NCBI RefSeq assembly: GCF_014274685.1
Contig: NZ_CP060393.1
Coordinates: forward strand, 1,299,501 to 1,363,500
From: Edaphobacter sp. 4G125
GTDB taxonomy: Bacteria > Acidobacteriota > Terriglobia > Terriglobales > Acidobacteriaceae
Direction of reading: 5' to 3'
Length of the DNA stretch: 64,000 nt
Under the pieces are notes generated by a model. That model was not told the DNA's origin. It saw nothing but the letters and a program-made list of their open reading frames with translations, and searched no databases. Numbering within the stretch: position 1 is the stretch's first letter; the number at the start of each line of letters is the position of its first letter. Made by a program: the position numbers and the translations under genes. Below, piece after piece: positions 7,916 to 16,066 of the stretch.

Positions 7916-8551
7916 ATGTACATTCCGAAACACCATGAAGAGACTCGCATTGAGGTGATCGATGGCCTGATGCGGTCGCAACCCCTGGCCTCGCTCATTA
8001 CCATGGGAAGCTCCGGCCTCTTCGCCTCTCATCTCCCCATGGTGCTTCACCGCACCGACGAAACCCGGGCGATTCTGCGTGGTCACCTCTCCCGTGCCAA
8101 CAGTCAGTGGAAGGAGTTCTCCCCGGAGATCCAGGCGTTGGCCATCTTCTCCGGCCCGCAGCACTACATCACGCCTGGCTGGTATCCAGAGAAGGCTGAA
8201 ACCGGCAAGGTGGTTCCTACCTGGAACTATGCCGTGGTCCATGCCTATGGCCCGCTCCGCATCATCGAAGATCCACAGTGGCTCCTCACGCATCTGCATT
8301 CGCTCACCGATACGCATGAGTCCTCGCAGACTATGCCATGGAAAGTAAGCGATGCTCCCGAAGATTTCATCGCAGCCCTTCTCCGAGGGATCGTAGGAGT
8401 AGAGCTCACCATCGAACGGTTGGAAGGGAAGTGGAAGGTCAGTCAAAACCAGACCGAACGTACCCGCGCTTCCGTAGTCGAAGGGTTGGCAGCCCTCAAC
8501 ACCGAAACCAGCCTCGCCATGCGCGATCTGGTCAAGGGAGAACGCCCCTGA
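7916..8551 (+). CDS. PaiB-family FMN-binding split-barrel protein
   Basis: 211 residues from ATG 7916 (MYIPKHHEETRIEVID), which follows the purine-rich GGGGGGAGGGGGCGGCGT; an upstream in-frame start at 7892 lies inside that run and is rejected. Family hallmarks in order: MYIPKHHEE at the start, PLASLIT, SHLPMVLH, GHLSRANSQW, IFSGPQHYITPGWYPEK, VPTWNYAVVHAYGPL, and a C-terminal NQTERTRASVVEGL segment. PaiB proteins bind flavin and were described in Bacillus as negative regulators of sporulation and protease genes; in other bacteria their role is undefined, and some related proteins degrade or bind heme. No DNA-binding domain is visible. Confidence 0.88.
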   Translation: MYIPKHHEETRIEVIDGLMRSQPLASLITMGSSGLFASHLPMVLHRTDETRAILRGHLSRANSQWKEFSPEIQALAIFSGPQHYITPGWYPEKAETGKVVPTWNYAVVHAYGPLRIIEDPQWLLTHLHSLTDTHESSQTMPWKVSDAPEDFIAALLRGIVGVELTIERLEGKWKVSQNQTERTRASVVEGLAALNTETSLAMRDLVKGERP

Positions 8552-8605
8552 TTTTAAGATTGAAATAAATTCACGAACCCCGCATATTTCCGCGCCTTCG
8601 TCAAC

Positions 8606-8634
8606 TTGCAAAGCGTCCGCCTCGCAGGTAGCAT
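8606..8634 (+). promoter_or_regulatory. Predicted sigma-70-type promoter of the 6S RNA candidate
   Basis: TTGCAA (8606-8611), a 17-base spacer and TAGCAT (8629-8634), each 4 of 6 against consensus. Initiation seven to nine bases further on would fall at 8641-8643, exactly where the outer helix of the structured RNA begins. Confidence 0.45.
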
Positions 8635-8642
8635 CACAACTC

Positions 8643-8840
8643 AAGAGACCGGCCTGCAAAGCAGGTGCGCGATCCACGCTGGTTGAACCAACATTCATTG
8701 AACAGGGGCCTGGCTCGTATATATGGTTCGGTGTGCAACGTCCGCCAGTCCGGAATGCCTAAAGAGCCACGGCAGGGTCCCACCGTCTTAGGACGGGTTC
8801 ACCAGCGCATCTGCGCACGGCCCCGCGGGTCGGTCTTCTT
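8643..8840 (+). ncRNA. ssrS: Candidate 6S RNA (SsrS), rod-shaped structured RNA
   Basis: About 198 nt in a gene-free interval fold into one long irregular rod. Closing helix: AAGAGACCGGCCTGC (8643-8657) against GCGGGTCGGTCTTCTT (8825-8840), with two G-U pairs and one bulge. Next GCAGGTG (8661-8667) with CATCTGC (8808-8814), then CTGGTTGAACC (8679-8689) with GGTTCACCAG (8796-8805). A large central bubble follows; its 3' strand carries a small hairpin CCGTC-TTAG-GACGG (8783-8796). Beyond the bubble GGGGCCT (8705-8711) pairs with AGGGTCC (8774-8780) and GGCTC (8712-8716) with GAGCC (8764-8768). A rod with a central bubble bearing a small 3'-strand hairpin is the 6S layout; 6S mimics an open promoter and sequesters sigma-70 holoenzyme. 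Identification rests on shape, size and promoter, not on an alignment. Confidence 0.62.
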
Positions 8841-8883
8841 GCTTTCTAACCTAGCCGCATCTTCTATTCGTCTAAATTCTGGA

Positions 8884-8976
8884 TGTGTCATGCTGAGTGA
8901 AGCCCGAAAGGCGCGAAGAGCCTGCCCTGAGCGAGCCAATGGCGAGTCGAATGGGAAGGATCTGCGGTTTTACAAA
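8884..8976. repeat. Intergenic repeat, family B (expanded copy)
   Basis: TGTCATGCTGAGTGAAGCCC ... GAGCCTGCCCTGAGCGAG ... GTCGAATGGGAAGGATCTG CGG. It ends two bases before the start codon at 8979, so the GGAAGGAT in the repeat tail is the only available ribosome-site-like sequence for the next gene. Confidence 0.6.
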
Positions 8977-8978
8977 AA

Positions 8979-9722
8979 ATGCACCCCATCTTTCTCCACC
9001 TCGGCTTCCTCACCCTGCCCACCTTCGGGGTGCTGGCAGCCATCGGACTGATGCTCGCGCTCAGCCTCAGCCTGAGAACTGCCGTAATTGTGGGAGCCAA
9101 ACCCGACCCTTTATGGAACGCCGGACTCTTCGCCATCATTGCTGCGTTTGTTCTCTCTCGCGTCCTTTTGGTCGTGACGAATCTGCATACCTTTTTTACC
9201 TATCCCATCATTCTGCTGATGGTTCCATCGCTTACGCCGCTTGGGTTGTTGCTGACAGCGCTGGTGACCCTGATCTATCTCCGCGTGCGCGCCATGCCCA
9301 TCCTGGCTTCACTCGACGCCTGGGCTCCATGCGGAACCTTTGCCTGGGTCTTCCTCGCCCTGGGACATTTCGCAGAAGGCAGCGATCCGGGGCTCCCCAG
9401 TAATCTTCCCTGGGCCGTCGCGATGCCCGGAACCGTGCGACAGCATCCGGTCGCGATCTATGCCGCCATCGCCGCCGCAGTAATTACTGTGGTCCTGCTG
9501 GTGCAGCTTCCGCGTCGTCACCGCGATGGCGATGCCGTCGCGCTTGCATTTGCTCTGAGTGGACTGGCACAGTTCCTGCTCAGCTTTTTCCGTGAGCCAG
9601 CGCTTTACCCTGGAACGCTGGGTAACCTGCTTGACCCGGTTCAGTGGTTAGCTCTTGGAATGATCGTCTTTGCCGGAATCCTCTGGCAGCGACCGCGAAG
9701 GATGGCCGCCTATGCCGTCTAA
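8979..9722 (+). CDS. Divergent prolipoprotein diacylglyceryl transferase (Lgt) family membrane protein
   Basis: 247 residues with about seven hydrophobic segments. It starts MHPIFLHLGFLTLPTFGVL, like Lgt, and keeps LPWAV ... RQHPVAIY and FFREPAL (the region of the conserved Lgt Arg near residue 239 of the E. coli enzyme). However the FHGG motif carrying the essential His is replaced by TPLGLLL, and the GRLGNF motif with the essential Arg and Asn reads FLALGHFAEG. Canonical Lgt moves diacylglycerol from phosphatidylglycerol to the lipobox cysteine; this protein is therefore probably an Lgt paralogue with altered or lost activity. Its last codons overlap the following pseudouridine synthase start by 11 bases, so the two are co-translated. 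Confidence 0.72.
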   Translation: MHPIFLHLGFLTLPTFGVLAAIGLMLALSLSLRTAVIVGAKPDPLWNAGLFAIIAAFVLSRVLLVVTNLHTFFTYPIILLMVPSLTPLGLLLTALVTLIYLRVRAMPILASLDAWAPCGTFAWVFLALGHFAEGSDPGLPSNLPWAVAMPGTVRQHPVAIYAAIAAAVITVVLLVQLPRRHRDGDAVALAFALSGLAQFLLSFFREPALYPGTLGNLLDPVQWLALGMIVFAGILWQRPRRMAAYAV

Positions 9723-10821
9723 ACACATGCTGCCCAAAGGCAAGCGCCGCCAGACGGTGAAGCCGGAGTATCGAGCGACCCGCGGACTAGAGCCACTACC
9801 GCAGCCGGTGATTCCTGTACTGGAGATGGAAGAGGAGGCAGAAGATCGCCTGCATTCCTTTTCTGCTGCTTCTGAGGCAGCGGGTCTGCGATTGGATCAG
9901 TACCTGGCCCAGACGATTCCCGACATCAGTCGTGCGCGAGTGCAGATGCTCATCGAGCACGGTCAGGTGCGAGTCAACGGCCAGCCTGCCAAGGCCAAGC
10001 TCAAGATCCAGGGTGGAGAGGCGATTGAGATTGAGGGCGCTCCGCATCCGCCGCCGCTCCATGCCTTTCCGGAAGATATCCCGCTCAACATCCTTTACGA
10101 GGATGACCACCTGGCGGTGATCGATAAGGCTGCCGGCATGATGGTCCATGCAGGTTCGGGAGAGACCGACGACGAGCGCAATCATGGCACGCTGGTGAAC
10201 GCCCTGCTCCACCATTTCAATCAGCTCTCGCATGTCGGCGGTGAGCTGCGCCCCGGCATCGTACATCGTCTGGATAAGCAGACCAGCGGCATCCTCGTCG
10301 TAGCCAAGGACGACAGCACCCATCGCAAGCTGGGGGAGATGTTCGCTAACCGCGAGCTTGAGAAGACTTACATCGCCTTAGTGCATGGCAATCTCTCTCG
10401 CGACAACATTACGGTGAACCTCCCGATTGGTCGTGATCTTGTCCGCCGCACCCGGATGACGACGCGTCGACCGTCAGAAAGCGAAGGCGTCCGCCCGGCA
10501 GTTTCGCATGTCAAAGTGCTCGAACGCATACAGTCACCCCGATATGGGCAGTTCACTCTGGTTGAGGTTCGCATCGAGACTGGGCGCACGCATCAGATTC
10601 GCGTCCACCTCCAGGCGCTCGGACATCCCGTTGTTGGGGATACGCTATATGGCGCGCCCCATAAATTCGGCCAGGAGCCACAGGTACTTTCGCTCGATCG
10701 CAACTTCCTCCATGCCGCGCGCCTGGTTTTCCAGCATCCTAAGACCCGTAAAGTGATGACGATGGAGTCTCCTCTTCCGGCAGAGCTCCAGAACCTGCTG
10801 GGGTTCCTCCGCGCCGATTAG
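9712..10821 (+). CDS. RluA/RluD-family 23S rRNA pseudouridine synthase
   Basis: 369 residues from ATG 9712, whose codons overlap the stop of the Lgt-like gene; a TTG at 9670 is open but has no support. A Lys/Arg-rich tail of about 45 residues comes first, then an S4 RNA-binding domain (GLRLDQYLAQTIPDISRARVQ ... VNGQPAKAKLKI; written in pieces), then the synthase core with ILYEDDHLAVIDKAAGMMVH, the catalytic motif PGIVHRLDKQTSGIL containing the nucleophilic Asp, and GRTHQIRVHLQALGHPVVGD. RluD modifies U1911, U1915 and U1917 of helix 69 in E. coli; S4 plus core architecture fits RluD/RluC rather than the S4-less RluA. A linker rich in Arg (VRRTRMTTRRPSE) is as in RluD homologues. Confidence 0.9.
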   Translation: MPSKHMLPKGKRRQTVKPEYRATRGLEPLPQPVIPVLEMEEEAEDRLHSFSAASEAAGLRLDQYLAQTIPDISRARVQMLIEHGQVRVNGQPAKAKLKIQGGEAIEIEGAPHPPPLHAFPEDIPLNILYEDDHLAVIDKAAGMMVHAGSGETDDERNHGTLVNALLHHFNQLSHVGGELRPGIVHRLDKQTSGILVVAKDDSTHRKLGEMFANRELEKTYIALVHGNLSRDNITVNLPIGRDLVRRTRMTTRRPSESEGVRPAVSHVKVLERIQSPRYGQFTLVEVRIETGRTHQIRVHLQALGHPVVGDTLYGAPHKFGQEPQVLSLDRNFLHAARLVFQHPKTRKVMTMESPLPAELQNLLGFLRAD

Positions 10822-10855
10822 CAATCAGGTTGGGTAGAATGGTTGTCAGAAACTA

Positions 10856-11971
10856 GTGAAAAGAATGAATCGTTCTCTCAGGCTTTTATCAACATTTTTT
10901 GCATTGATGGTGGTGCCTCTTTTCGCACAGGCGCAAACGCCTTCTTCCTCCACCACAAATCTTCCCGCGGCTCCCAGCGCGAGTTCTAAAGTTTCCGCGC
11001 CTGCCCCTCAGCAGTCACCAGCCGTAGCTCCGTCGCAGCCAGCTACGACGACCGCGGCACAGCCCCCCGTGGCTGCGGCACAACAGCCAGCGGTGAATCA
11101 GACGCCTGAAGACCAGGCCCCTGTCAACGAAGCGCCAACGATTCGGGTGCAGGTCAACGAAGTTAATCTGATCTTTACGGTCACTGATAAGAAGGGCCGT
11201 TTTATCACTGGTCTGAAGCGCGAAAACTTCGGGCTCTTGGACGATGGACGCCCTCCAGTGGCTGTGCTTCGCTTCAGCCAGCAGACCAACCTTCCGCTTC
11301 GCGTCGGCATTATGCTCGATACTTCGAGCTCTATTCGTCAGCGCTTCCAGTTCGAGCAAGACTCCGCCATCGAGTTCCTTCTACAGATTCTGCACCGCAA
11401 TGACCGTGCGTTCGTAATGGGGTTCGATATTGAGACGGACATGTCGCAAGGATTTACTAACAATATCGACCTGCTGAATCAGGGTATCCGCAAGCTGCGC
11501 CCAGGTGGGGGTACGGCACTTTACGATGCGCTTTATAAGACCTGCCGTGATCAAATGCTGACCCTTCAGGAAGATGGTGCAGTACGGCGTGCCCTTATCG
11601 TCGTCTCGGACGGTGATGATAACTACAGCCGTGCACAGCAGTCGGACGCGATCAAGATGTGCCAGCGTGCTGAGACGATTGTGTACACCATCAGCACCAA
11701 CGTCAGCCCCAGTAAAGATAAGGGCGACGACATCCTCAAGACTATCTCTGAGGCGACAGGCGGTATGGCATTCTTCCCGGTAAAGATCGAGGATGTTGCC
11801 ACGGGGTTCCGCAACATTCAGGAAGAGCTTCGCAGCCAGTACTCCCTGGTGTATCGTCCGGCAGACTTCAAACAGGATGGCTCCTTCCGAACGATCTATC
11901 TGCAGGCTCTCGATCCTCGTTATAAGGTGCGCGCCAGCAAAGGGTATTTTGCTCCGCGTCCAAAGCCGTAA
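10856..11971 (+). CDS. Secreted VWFA-domain protein of the acidobacterial TIGR03436 type
   Basis: 371 residues. A signal peptide (LLSTFFALMVVPLFAQAQ) is followed by about 70 residues rich in Ala, Pro, Gln and Thr, then the family's leader strand IRVQVNEVNLIFTVTDKKG, GLKRENFGLLDDG, and a VWA domain with an intact MIDAS: DTSSS after VGIML, the Thr in GGGTALYDAL, and the Asp in VVSDGDDNYS. The C-terminus (YSLVYRPADFKQDGSFRTI, KVRASKGYFAPR) is typical of this family, which is expanded in Acidobacteriota. Function is unknown; MIDAS implies metal-dependent protein binding outside the cytoplasm. GTG 10856 is used; ATG 10865 is an equal alternative. Confidence 0.85.
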   Translation: MKRMNRSLRLLSTFFALMVVPLFAQAQTPSSSTTNLPAAPSASSKVSAPAPQQSPAVAPSQPATTTAAQPPVAAAQQPAVNQTPEDQAPVNEAPTIRVQVNEVNLIFTVTDKKGRFITGLKRENFGLLDDGRPPVAVLRFSQQTNLPLRVGIMLDTSSSIRQRFQFEQDSAIEFLLQILHRNDRAFVMGFDIETDMSQGFTNNIDLLNQGIRKLRPGGGTALYDALYKTCRDQMLTLQEDGAVRRALIVVSDGDDNYSRAQQSDAIKMCQRAETIVYTISTNVSPSKDKGDDILKTISEATGGMAFFPVKIEDVATGFRNIQEELRSQYSLVYRPADFKQDGSFRTIYLQALDPRYKVRASKGYFAPRPKP

Positions 11972-11974
11972 GTT

Positions 11975-12613
11975 TTAAAGCTGATCGCGATATTTTTCGA
12001 TTGCCAGCAAAACCAACTGCGATCGTGTGCGCACTCCAGTTTTCGAGAAGAGTTGCTGCAGTGTTGCTTTGACCGCGCTCTCCGAGATGTCGAGGTTCGC
12101 AGCAATCTGCTTGTTTGCCAGTCCCTGAAGAAGATATCGGAGGGTAATTCTCTCCCGCTCTGTAAACCGTATGGTCTCCTGCGGCTGAGCGGCCGCTACA
12201 ACCGCCTGAAGATATTGCTGATCGATCAGGACTCTTCCTTGTGCAACCTCCAGGATTGCGCGCTGAAGGTTTTCTGGCGACTCCTGCTTGTGAAAGATAC
12301 CCGAGATACCACCCTTGATGAGAGCCAGCGCGTTCTTGTCGGGAAATCCTGCGGTCACGACCAGAATCTTTCCGGCAAAGTTCATCGATTGCAGCGGGCC
12401 GAGCATATCGAGGGCGTTGTCTTTTCCCAGGTCGTAGTCCAGCACAAGCACATCGACCGGCGTTGTTTGCAGATCGGCCAAGGCCTGTGCGGGATCGCCG
12501 CTCTGGCCTGCGATGATAAAGCGGCAATCTGAGCCAAGAAGGCGACGTAGCCCTTCGCGAAAAAGCGTGTGATCGTCGAGCAGGTAGATGCGGATAGCGC
12601 CAGTTGGGTTCAT
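11975..12613 (-). CDS. NarL/FixJ-family response regulator
   Basis: 212 residues. Receiver domain 1-120 with acidic pair D13/D14 (IYLLDDHTLFREGL), phospho-acceptor Asp59 (VLVLDYDLG), switch Thr in LVVTAGFPD and the conserved Lys in GIFHKQESPENL. A GerE/LuxR-type helix-turn-helix occupies 145-205 (FTERERITLRYLLQGLANKQ, IAANLDISESAVKATLQQLF). It lies eight bases downstream of the histidine kinase on the same strand, forming a two-component pair; the kinase would phosphorylate Asp59 and the dimer would bind DNA. Targets are not apparent. ATG is followed by MNPTGAIRIY, and the gene ends three bases from the convergent VWA gene. Confidence 0.93.
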   Translation of the reverse strand: MNPTGAIRIYLLDDHTLFREGLRRLLGSDCRFIIAGQSGDPAQALADLQTTPVDVLVLDYDLGKDNALDMLGPLQSMNFAGKILVVTAGFPDKNALALIKGGISGIFHKQESPENLQRAILEVAQGRVLIDQQYLQAVVAAAQPQETIRFTERERITLRYLLQGLANKQIAANLDISESAVKATLQQLFSKTGVRTRSQLVLLAIEKYRDQL

Positions 12614-12621
12614 GCGTGTTC

Positions 12622-14058
12622 CTACTCGGTCTCCTCTGTTGTGTGAGCTAATCCTTCTTCATTCTGCGCGGCGGTCAAGGTGATCACAAAGCAGCATCCA
12701 ACCTCCACCGGTTCGAAACGAAGCTCGCCTCCGAAGCTCTCGATCAAGGCGCGAGAGACATAAAGGCCAAGGCCGGAGCCATCTGAGTCCGGCCGAAAGG
12801 GTTGGAACAGGTGTTCGGTGGTCTTCATTCCCGGTCCTGTGTCGCAAACGCGAAGCGAGACTCTTCCATCGTGGAACGAGGTATCAATGGTGAGTCTTGG
12901 GTTCGGTGAATCCTGAATTGCGCGTAAGGAATTCTGAGAGAGATTTAGAAGAATCTGGATAAGCCCCTGGCGATTTGCGCGGGCTGCGGGTAAGTCTTCC
13001 GGAACATGCCAGTTGAATTCACCATCGATATCGATCCAGTCCTGTCCGATGATGATGCGAACTTCTTTGGCCAGGTCCTGCAGGCGAACCGGAGAGATCT
13101 CCATACGTACTTTTCTGCGAAGGTCGACGGAGGCAAGATCGCGCAGCCCTGTCGCCAGGTTTTTCAGCGCGGCGAAGTCTGGATGTTCCGCGATGTCGTC
13201 GCTCCGCTCCATGTTGGAGGCGACAACAAAGATAGCGGAGCATAGATTTCGTATCTCGTGGGAAACAGCACTCGCGAGGATTCGATCGTGACTTACGATC
13301 TGCTCGTACTGCGCGTGCTCTCGCTCTCGTACTTCGTTGGCCACATCGACAACGATCGCCGCGAGATGACGGGAAACACCTTCACCGTAGATCGAAAACC
13401 ATGTCGTTGCAGGGACAAGAGTTCCATCCCCTCTGCGCGCCCAGGCGCTGGCGGACGTGCTGACATCACCGATCCCGGAAGGGAGTTGCAGAGCGTCGTA
13501 GAACAGAGGAATGAAGTTACGAATGTTCTGCCCCAGGAGTCCTTCGGCTGGCTGCAGGATATTTGCGGCCGCCTTATTTGCGGCTACGATCTTGCCATTG
13601 GAGTCTATAGTCAGAATGGCGGCGGGGCTGCTCTCCGCCAGTAGCCTTGATTGCTCCTGGGCGCGACGCCTCAAGCGCTGTTCGTAGCGCAAACGAGAGT
13701 AGTGTTTGAGAACTACACGGCGGGAATCTGCAATCTGATAGATCCACAGCCCACAACCGGTATATGCAATCGTCGCCATGCTGAAGCGGAGCATGTGCTC
13801 GAGCGGCGTTTGGTCGGCGGTGAATCGCCCGCGAACATAGGCGCAGAAGATGGCCGCAATCATGATCTGCCAGCGATCGAGAATTGTTGCGGCGATCATC
13901 ACCGGAAAGATGTAAAGGATCCCGAGAGAGAAGTTGAAGTCGTAATACCACTCGAGAATGACGAGAAGGACAACAAGTACCAGGGCGATTGCGAAGATAC
14001 GACCCTGGCCGCCTTCGGCCGTTCGCATGCGAACGAATCGTCGATAGAAGGTATTCAC
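12622..14058 (-). CDS. Membrane-bound PAS sensor histidine kinase
   Basis: 478 residues. Two to four hydrophobic segments in the first 110 residues (IFAIALVLVVLLVILEWYY, LGILYIFPVMIAATIL, FSMATIAYTGCGLWIY) anchor it in the membrane. A PAS domain follows at about 140-245 (LLAESSPAAILTIDSNGKIV, AANKAAANILQ), then an H-box SHEIRNL at about 265-271 with the phospho-acceptor His, N-box ILLNLSQNSLRAI, G1 DTGPGM, F/G2 region FQPF..DSDGSGLGLYVSRALI. It should autophosphorylate and pass phosphate to the NarL-type regulator directly downstream. With almost no periplasmic domain, the signal is probably sensed in the membrane or by PAS. No cofactor-binding residue is recognised. Confidence 0.92.
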   Translation of the reverse strand: MNTFYRRFVRMRTAEGGQGRIFAIALVLVVLLVILEWYYDFNFSLGILYIFPVMIAATILDRWQIMIAAIFCAYVRGRFTADQTPLEHMLRFSMATIAYTGCGLWIYQIADSRRVVLKHYSRLRYEQRLRRRAQEQSRLLAESSPAAILTIDSNGKIVAANKAAANILQPAEGLLGQNIRNFIPLFYDALQLPSGIGDVSTSASAWARRGDGTLVPATTWFSIYGEGVSRHLAAIVVDVANEVREREHAQYEQIVSHDRILASAVSHEIRNLCSAIFVVASNMERSDDIAEHPDFAALKNLATGLRDLASVDLRRKVRMEISPVRLQDLAKEVRIIIGQDWIDIDGEFNWHVPEDLPAARANRQGLIQILLNLSQNSLRAIQDSPNPRLTIDTSFHDGRVSLRVCDTGPGMKTTEHLFQPFRPDSDGSGLGLYVSRALIESFGGELRFEPVEVGCCFVITLTAAQNEEGLAHTTEETE

Positions 14059-14211
14059 TTCTTTAGATTAGCCGTCGTTTGACCACAGATCGAGGACGAA
14101 TAGCCAAAAGATAGGTTTTTTGCCATCTTGGGAGTGTTTCGAAAGAAGGGCTGGAAGATAGGAACCTGTCGTGTAGATACAAGGGTCTAATCGGAGTAAT
14201 CAGGAGTTTGG

Positions 14212-15165
14212 ATGATCGTTCGAGATCGATTACCGTTGAAGCGAATCTGGCCGCAAGCCTGGAAGCGCCTGTTGGTATTGCTTATCTTCGATTGCACGGT
14301 AGCCATTGTTTATTCCATCTTTCATCATGAATGGATCTCTTTAAATGGCTTGCCGATTGCGCCTTTGGCCTCAGCTCTGACCATCTTTCTCGCCTTCCGC
14401 ACAAATGCGGCGTACGGTCGATGGTGGGAGGCCCGCCAGCTCTGGGGGCAGCAGGTGAACACCTCTCGCGCTCTTGCGGTGCAGTTTCTAACGATGTTGG
14501 ACGATGAGACAGAAGACCCGCACCGTATTCCCTTACGGAACTCCCTTGTCCTGCACCACATCACCTTTACGCACGCATTAAGATGCCATCTACGAAGACA
14601 GACCGCGCTACCTGAGGTGCGAACACTATTAGGCGAAGACGCTGCCCGCGAGTTGAGTGTCTACAAAAACCTTCCCGCCGGACTTGTGTTGCGAATGGGT
14701 AACCTGCTCCGGCAGGCGCGCAATGAGGGCATGCTGGATAGTTTCCGCTGGACAAAGATTAATGAAAATCTCACCGTATTGACCAACATCCAAGGCGCTC
14801 TCGAGCGCATCAAGAATACGCCATTGCCCAGGCAGTTTGACTACCTTCCCAGTATTCTGGTCGATGTTTTCTGCTGGTTATTGCCACTGGGGTTGGTTGA
14901 GGGATTGGGACTAATGACTCCCATCGCCAGCGTTTTGATCAGCTTTATGTTTATCGCTGCAGACCTGATGAGTCGCGAGATCTCAAACCCATTTGAGAAC
15001 ACGATTCACGATATCCCGATGACGGCACTCTCACGCACGATTGAACTCAACTTGCGAGAGCAGATGGAAGAGATCGATCGTGAGCGAGGCTGGACGGGAG
15101 GCGCGAGATATCGTCGCTCGCGACCAATTACAGATGTTCAACCTGTTGACGGATTTGTGTTTTAG
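14212..15165 (+). CDS. Bestrophin-family (RFP-TM) anion channel protein
   Basis: 317 residues. It opens MIVRDRLPLKRIWPQAWKRL, as bacterial bestrophin homologues (YneE/UPF0187) do, and has hydrophobic helices at about 20-40, 47-65, 222-243 and 235-258. The motif FLAFRTNAAYGRWWEARQLW (residues about 63-82) is diagnostic. A late GLGLMTPIASVLISFMF and NPFENTIHDIPMTALSRTIE match the family's C-terminal helix. Prokaryotic members form pentameric channels; the Klebsiella protein conducts cations whereas eukaryotic ones conduct chloride, so ion specificity is open. A universal stress gene follows after 16 bases, suggesting an osmotic or stress-linked operon. Confidence 0.9.
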   Translation: MIVRDRLPLKRIWPQAWKRLLVLLIFDCTVAIVYSIFHHEWISLNGLPIAPLASALTIFLAFRTNAAYGRWWEARQLWGQQVNTSRALAVQFLTMLDDETEDPHRIPLRNSLVLHHITFTHALRCHLRRQTALPEVRTLLGEDAARELSVYKNLPAGLVLRMGNLLRQARNEGMLDSFRWTKINENLTVLTNIQGALERIKNTPLPRQFDYLPSILVDVFCWLLPLGLVEGLGLMTPIASVLISFMFIAADLMSREISNPFENTIHDIPMTALSRTIELNLREQMEEIDRERGWTGGARYRRSRPITDVQPVDGFVF

Positions 15166-15181
15166 GACAAAGGAGAGCGCT

Positions 15182-16060
15182 ATGCTCGATCAATCCACTG
15201 AGATTGTGTTTGCAACGGACTTTTCCGATTCAAGCCACGCTGTTATTCCGACCGTGGCACGCTGGGTAGACACCCTCAACGCAAAGTTGACCTTGCTTCA
15301 TGTTTATAACCCGAATAAGACGTTATATCGTGAGGCAGAAGTCCTTCTCCGGTCCTTCTTTGCGGAGGCGGATAACTACAAGTATTGCGATCGCGTCCTG
15401 ATCAGCGGCGATCCCTGCGAGGGGATCATCGCTTACTGCGAACGCCGTCCAAATGTTCTGTTAATGCTTCCTCCGAGTGATCTGACAGGACTGCCACGTC
15501 CCTGGCATCGGTCACTGCGCGCCCGGCTCATAAAGCGTCTTTCGATTCCAGTGTGGACCGTGGGACGCGTCAATGTTGGTAACAGTTCGCCCTCTGGAGA
15601 TCATCATATTGGTGTGTGGCTGGGTGACCCGGAAGATGGTCTTTCGCACTTGCAGCAGGCGGCGCGTTATGCCTCAGAAACTGGAGGTACGTTGCATCTG
15701 TTGCATGTAGTGGATGAGGTCAATGAGGGGTCGATGCTCAAGCCTCTTCTTTCGAATGGCCCGATGGGCGAGGAGATGGCGGATACATGGCTGCAGGAGA
15801 TTGCTGACACGTTGGACGCGGATTGCAGGGTCGAAATTCATGTTGCGCAGGGAAGGATGTCGCGCGAGCTTCCTCAGCTTCTGCGGCGCAGCGGAGTCGA
15901 CATGCTGATGCTGAATCAACAAAGCGCAGTGCAAAACAGTTGGATCATGGGGCCGGAGATTAATCCTGTCTTCCGGAAGTGTGCAATCAGCTTGATTTGC
16001 ATGCCGTACTATGCAAAGTTCGAGGAATTGCATCGGCAGATGGCAGAGTCTGCCGCTTAG
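15182..16060 (+). CDS. Tandem universal stress protein (two UspA domains)
   Basis: 292 residues from ATG 15182, which has AGGAGAGCGCT directly before it; the longer frame from 15041 runs inside the bestrophin gene and lacks a ribosome site. Domain 1 begins EIVFATDFSDSSHAVIP and LTLLHVYNP; domain 2 begins HHIGVWLGDPEDGLSHLQQA and LHLLHVVDEV. Neither half shows a clear G-2X-G-9X-G(S/T) ATP-binding loop: domain 1 has LTGLPRPWHRSL and domain 2 ends MGPEINPVFRKCAISLICMP, which is a partial match. UspA proteins are cytoplasmic dimers induced in stasis. The pairing with a channel gene is the only clue to its role. Confidence 0.88.
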   Translation: MLDQSTEIVFATDFSDSSHAVIPTVARWVDTLNAKLTLLHVYNPNKTLYREAEVLLRSFFAEADNYKYCDRVLISGDPCEGIIAYCERRPNVLLMLPPSDLTGLPRPWHRSLRARLIKRLSIPVWTVGRVNVGNSSPSGDHHIGVWLGDPEDGLSHLQQAARYASETGGTLHLLHVVDEVNEGSMLKPLLSNGPMGEEMADTWLQEIADTLDADCRVEIHVAQGRMSRELPQLLRRSGVDMLMLNQQSAVQNSWIMGPEINPVFRKCAISLICMPYYAKFEELHRQMAESAA

Positions 16061-16066
16061 TCTGTA

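Noticed and set aside
8735-8775. Similarity of GCCAGTCCGGAATG...AGAGCC to the SRP RNA domain IV loop
   Set aside because: The GGAA tetraloop context and symmetric internal loop of SRP RNA are not preserved, and the overall rod with central bubble fits 6S better.
8665-9051. 128-residue plus-strand frame
   Set aside because: Runs through the structured 6S candidate and a family B repeat; composition is that of repeat-derived nonsense.
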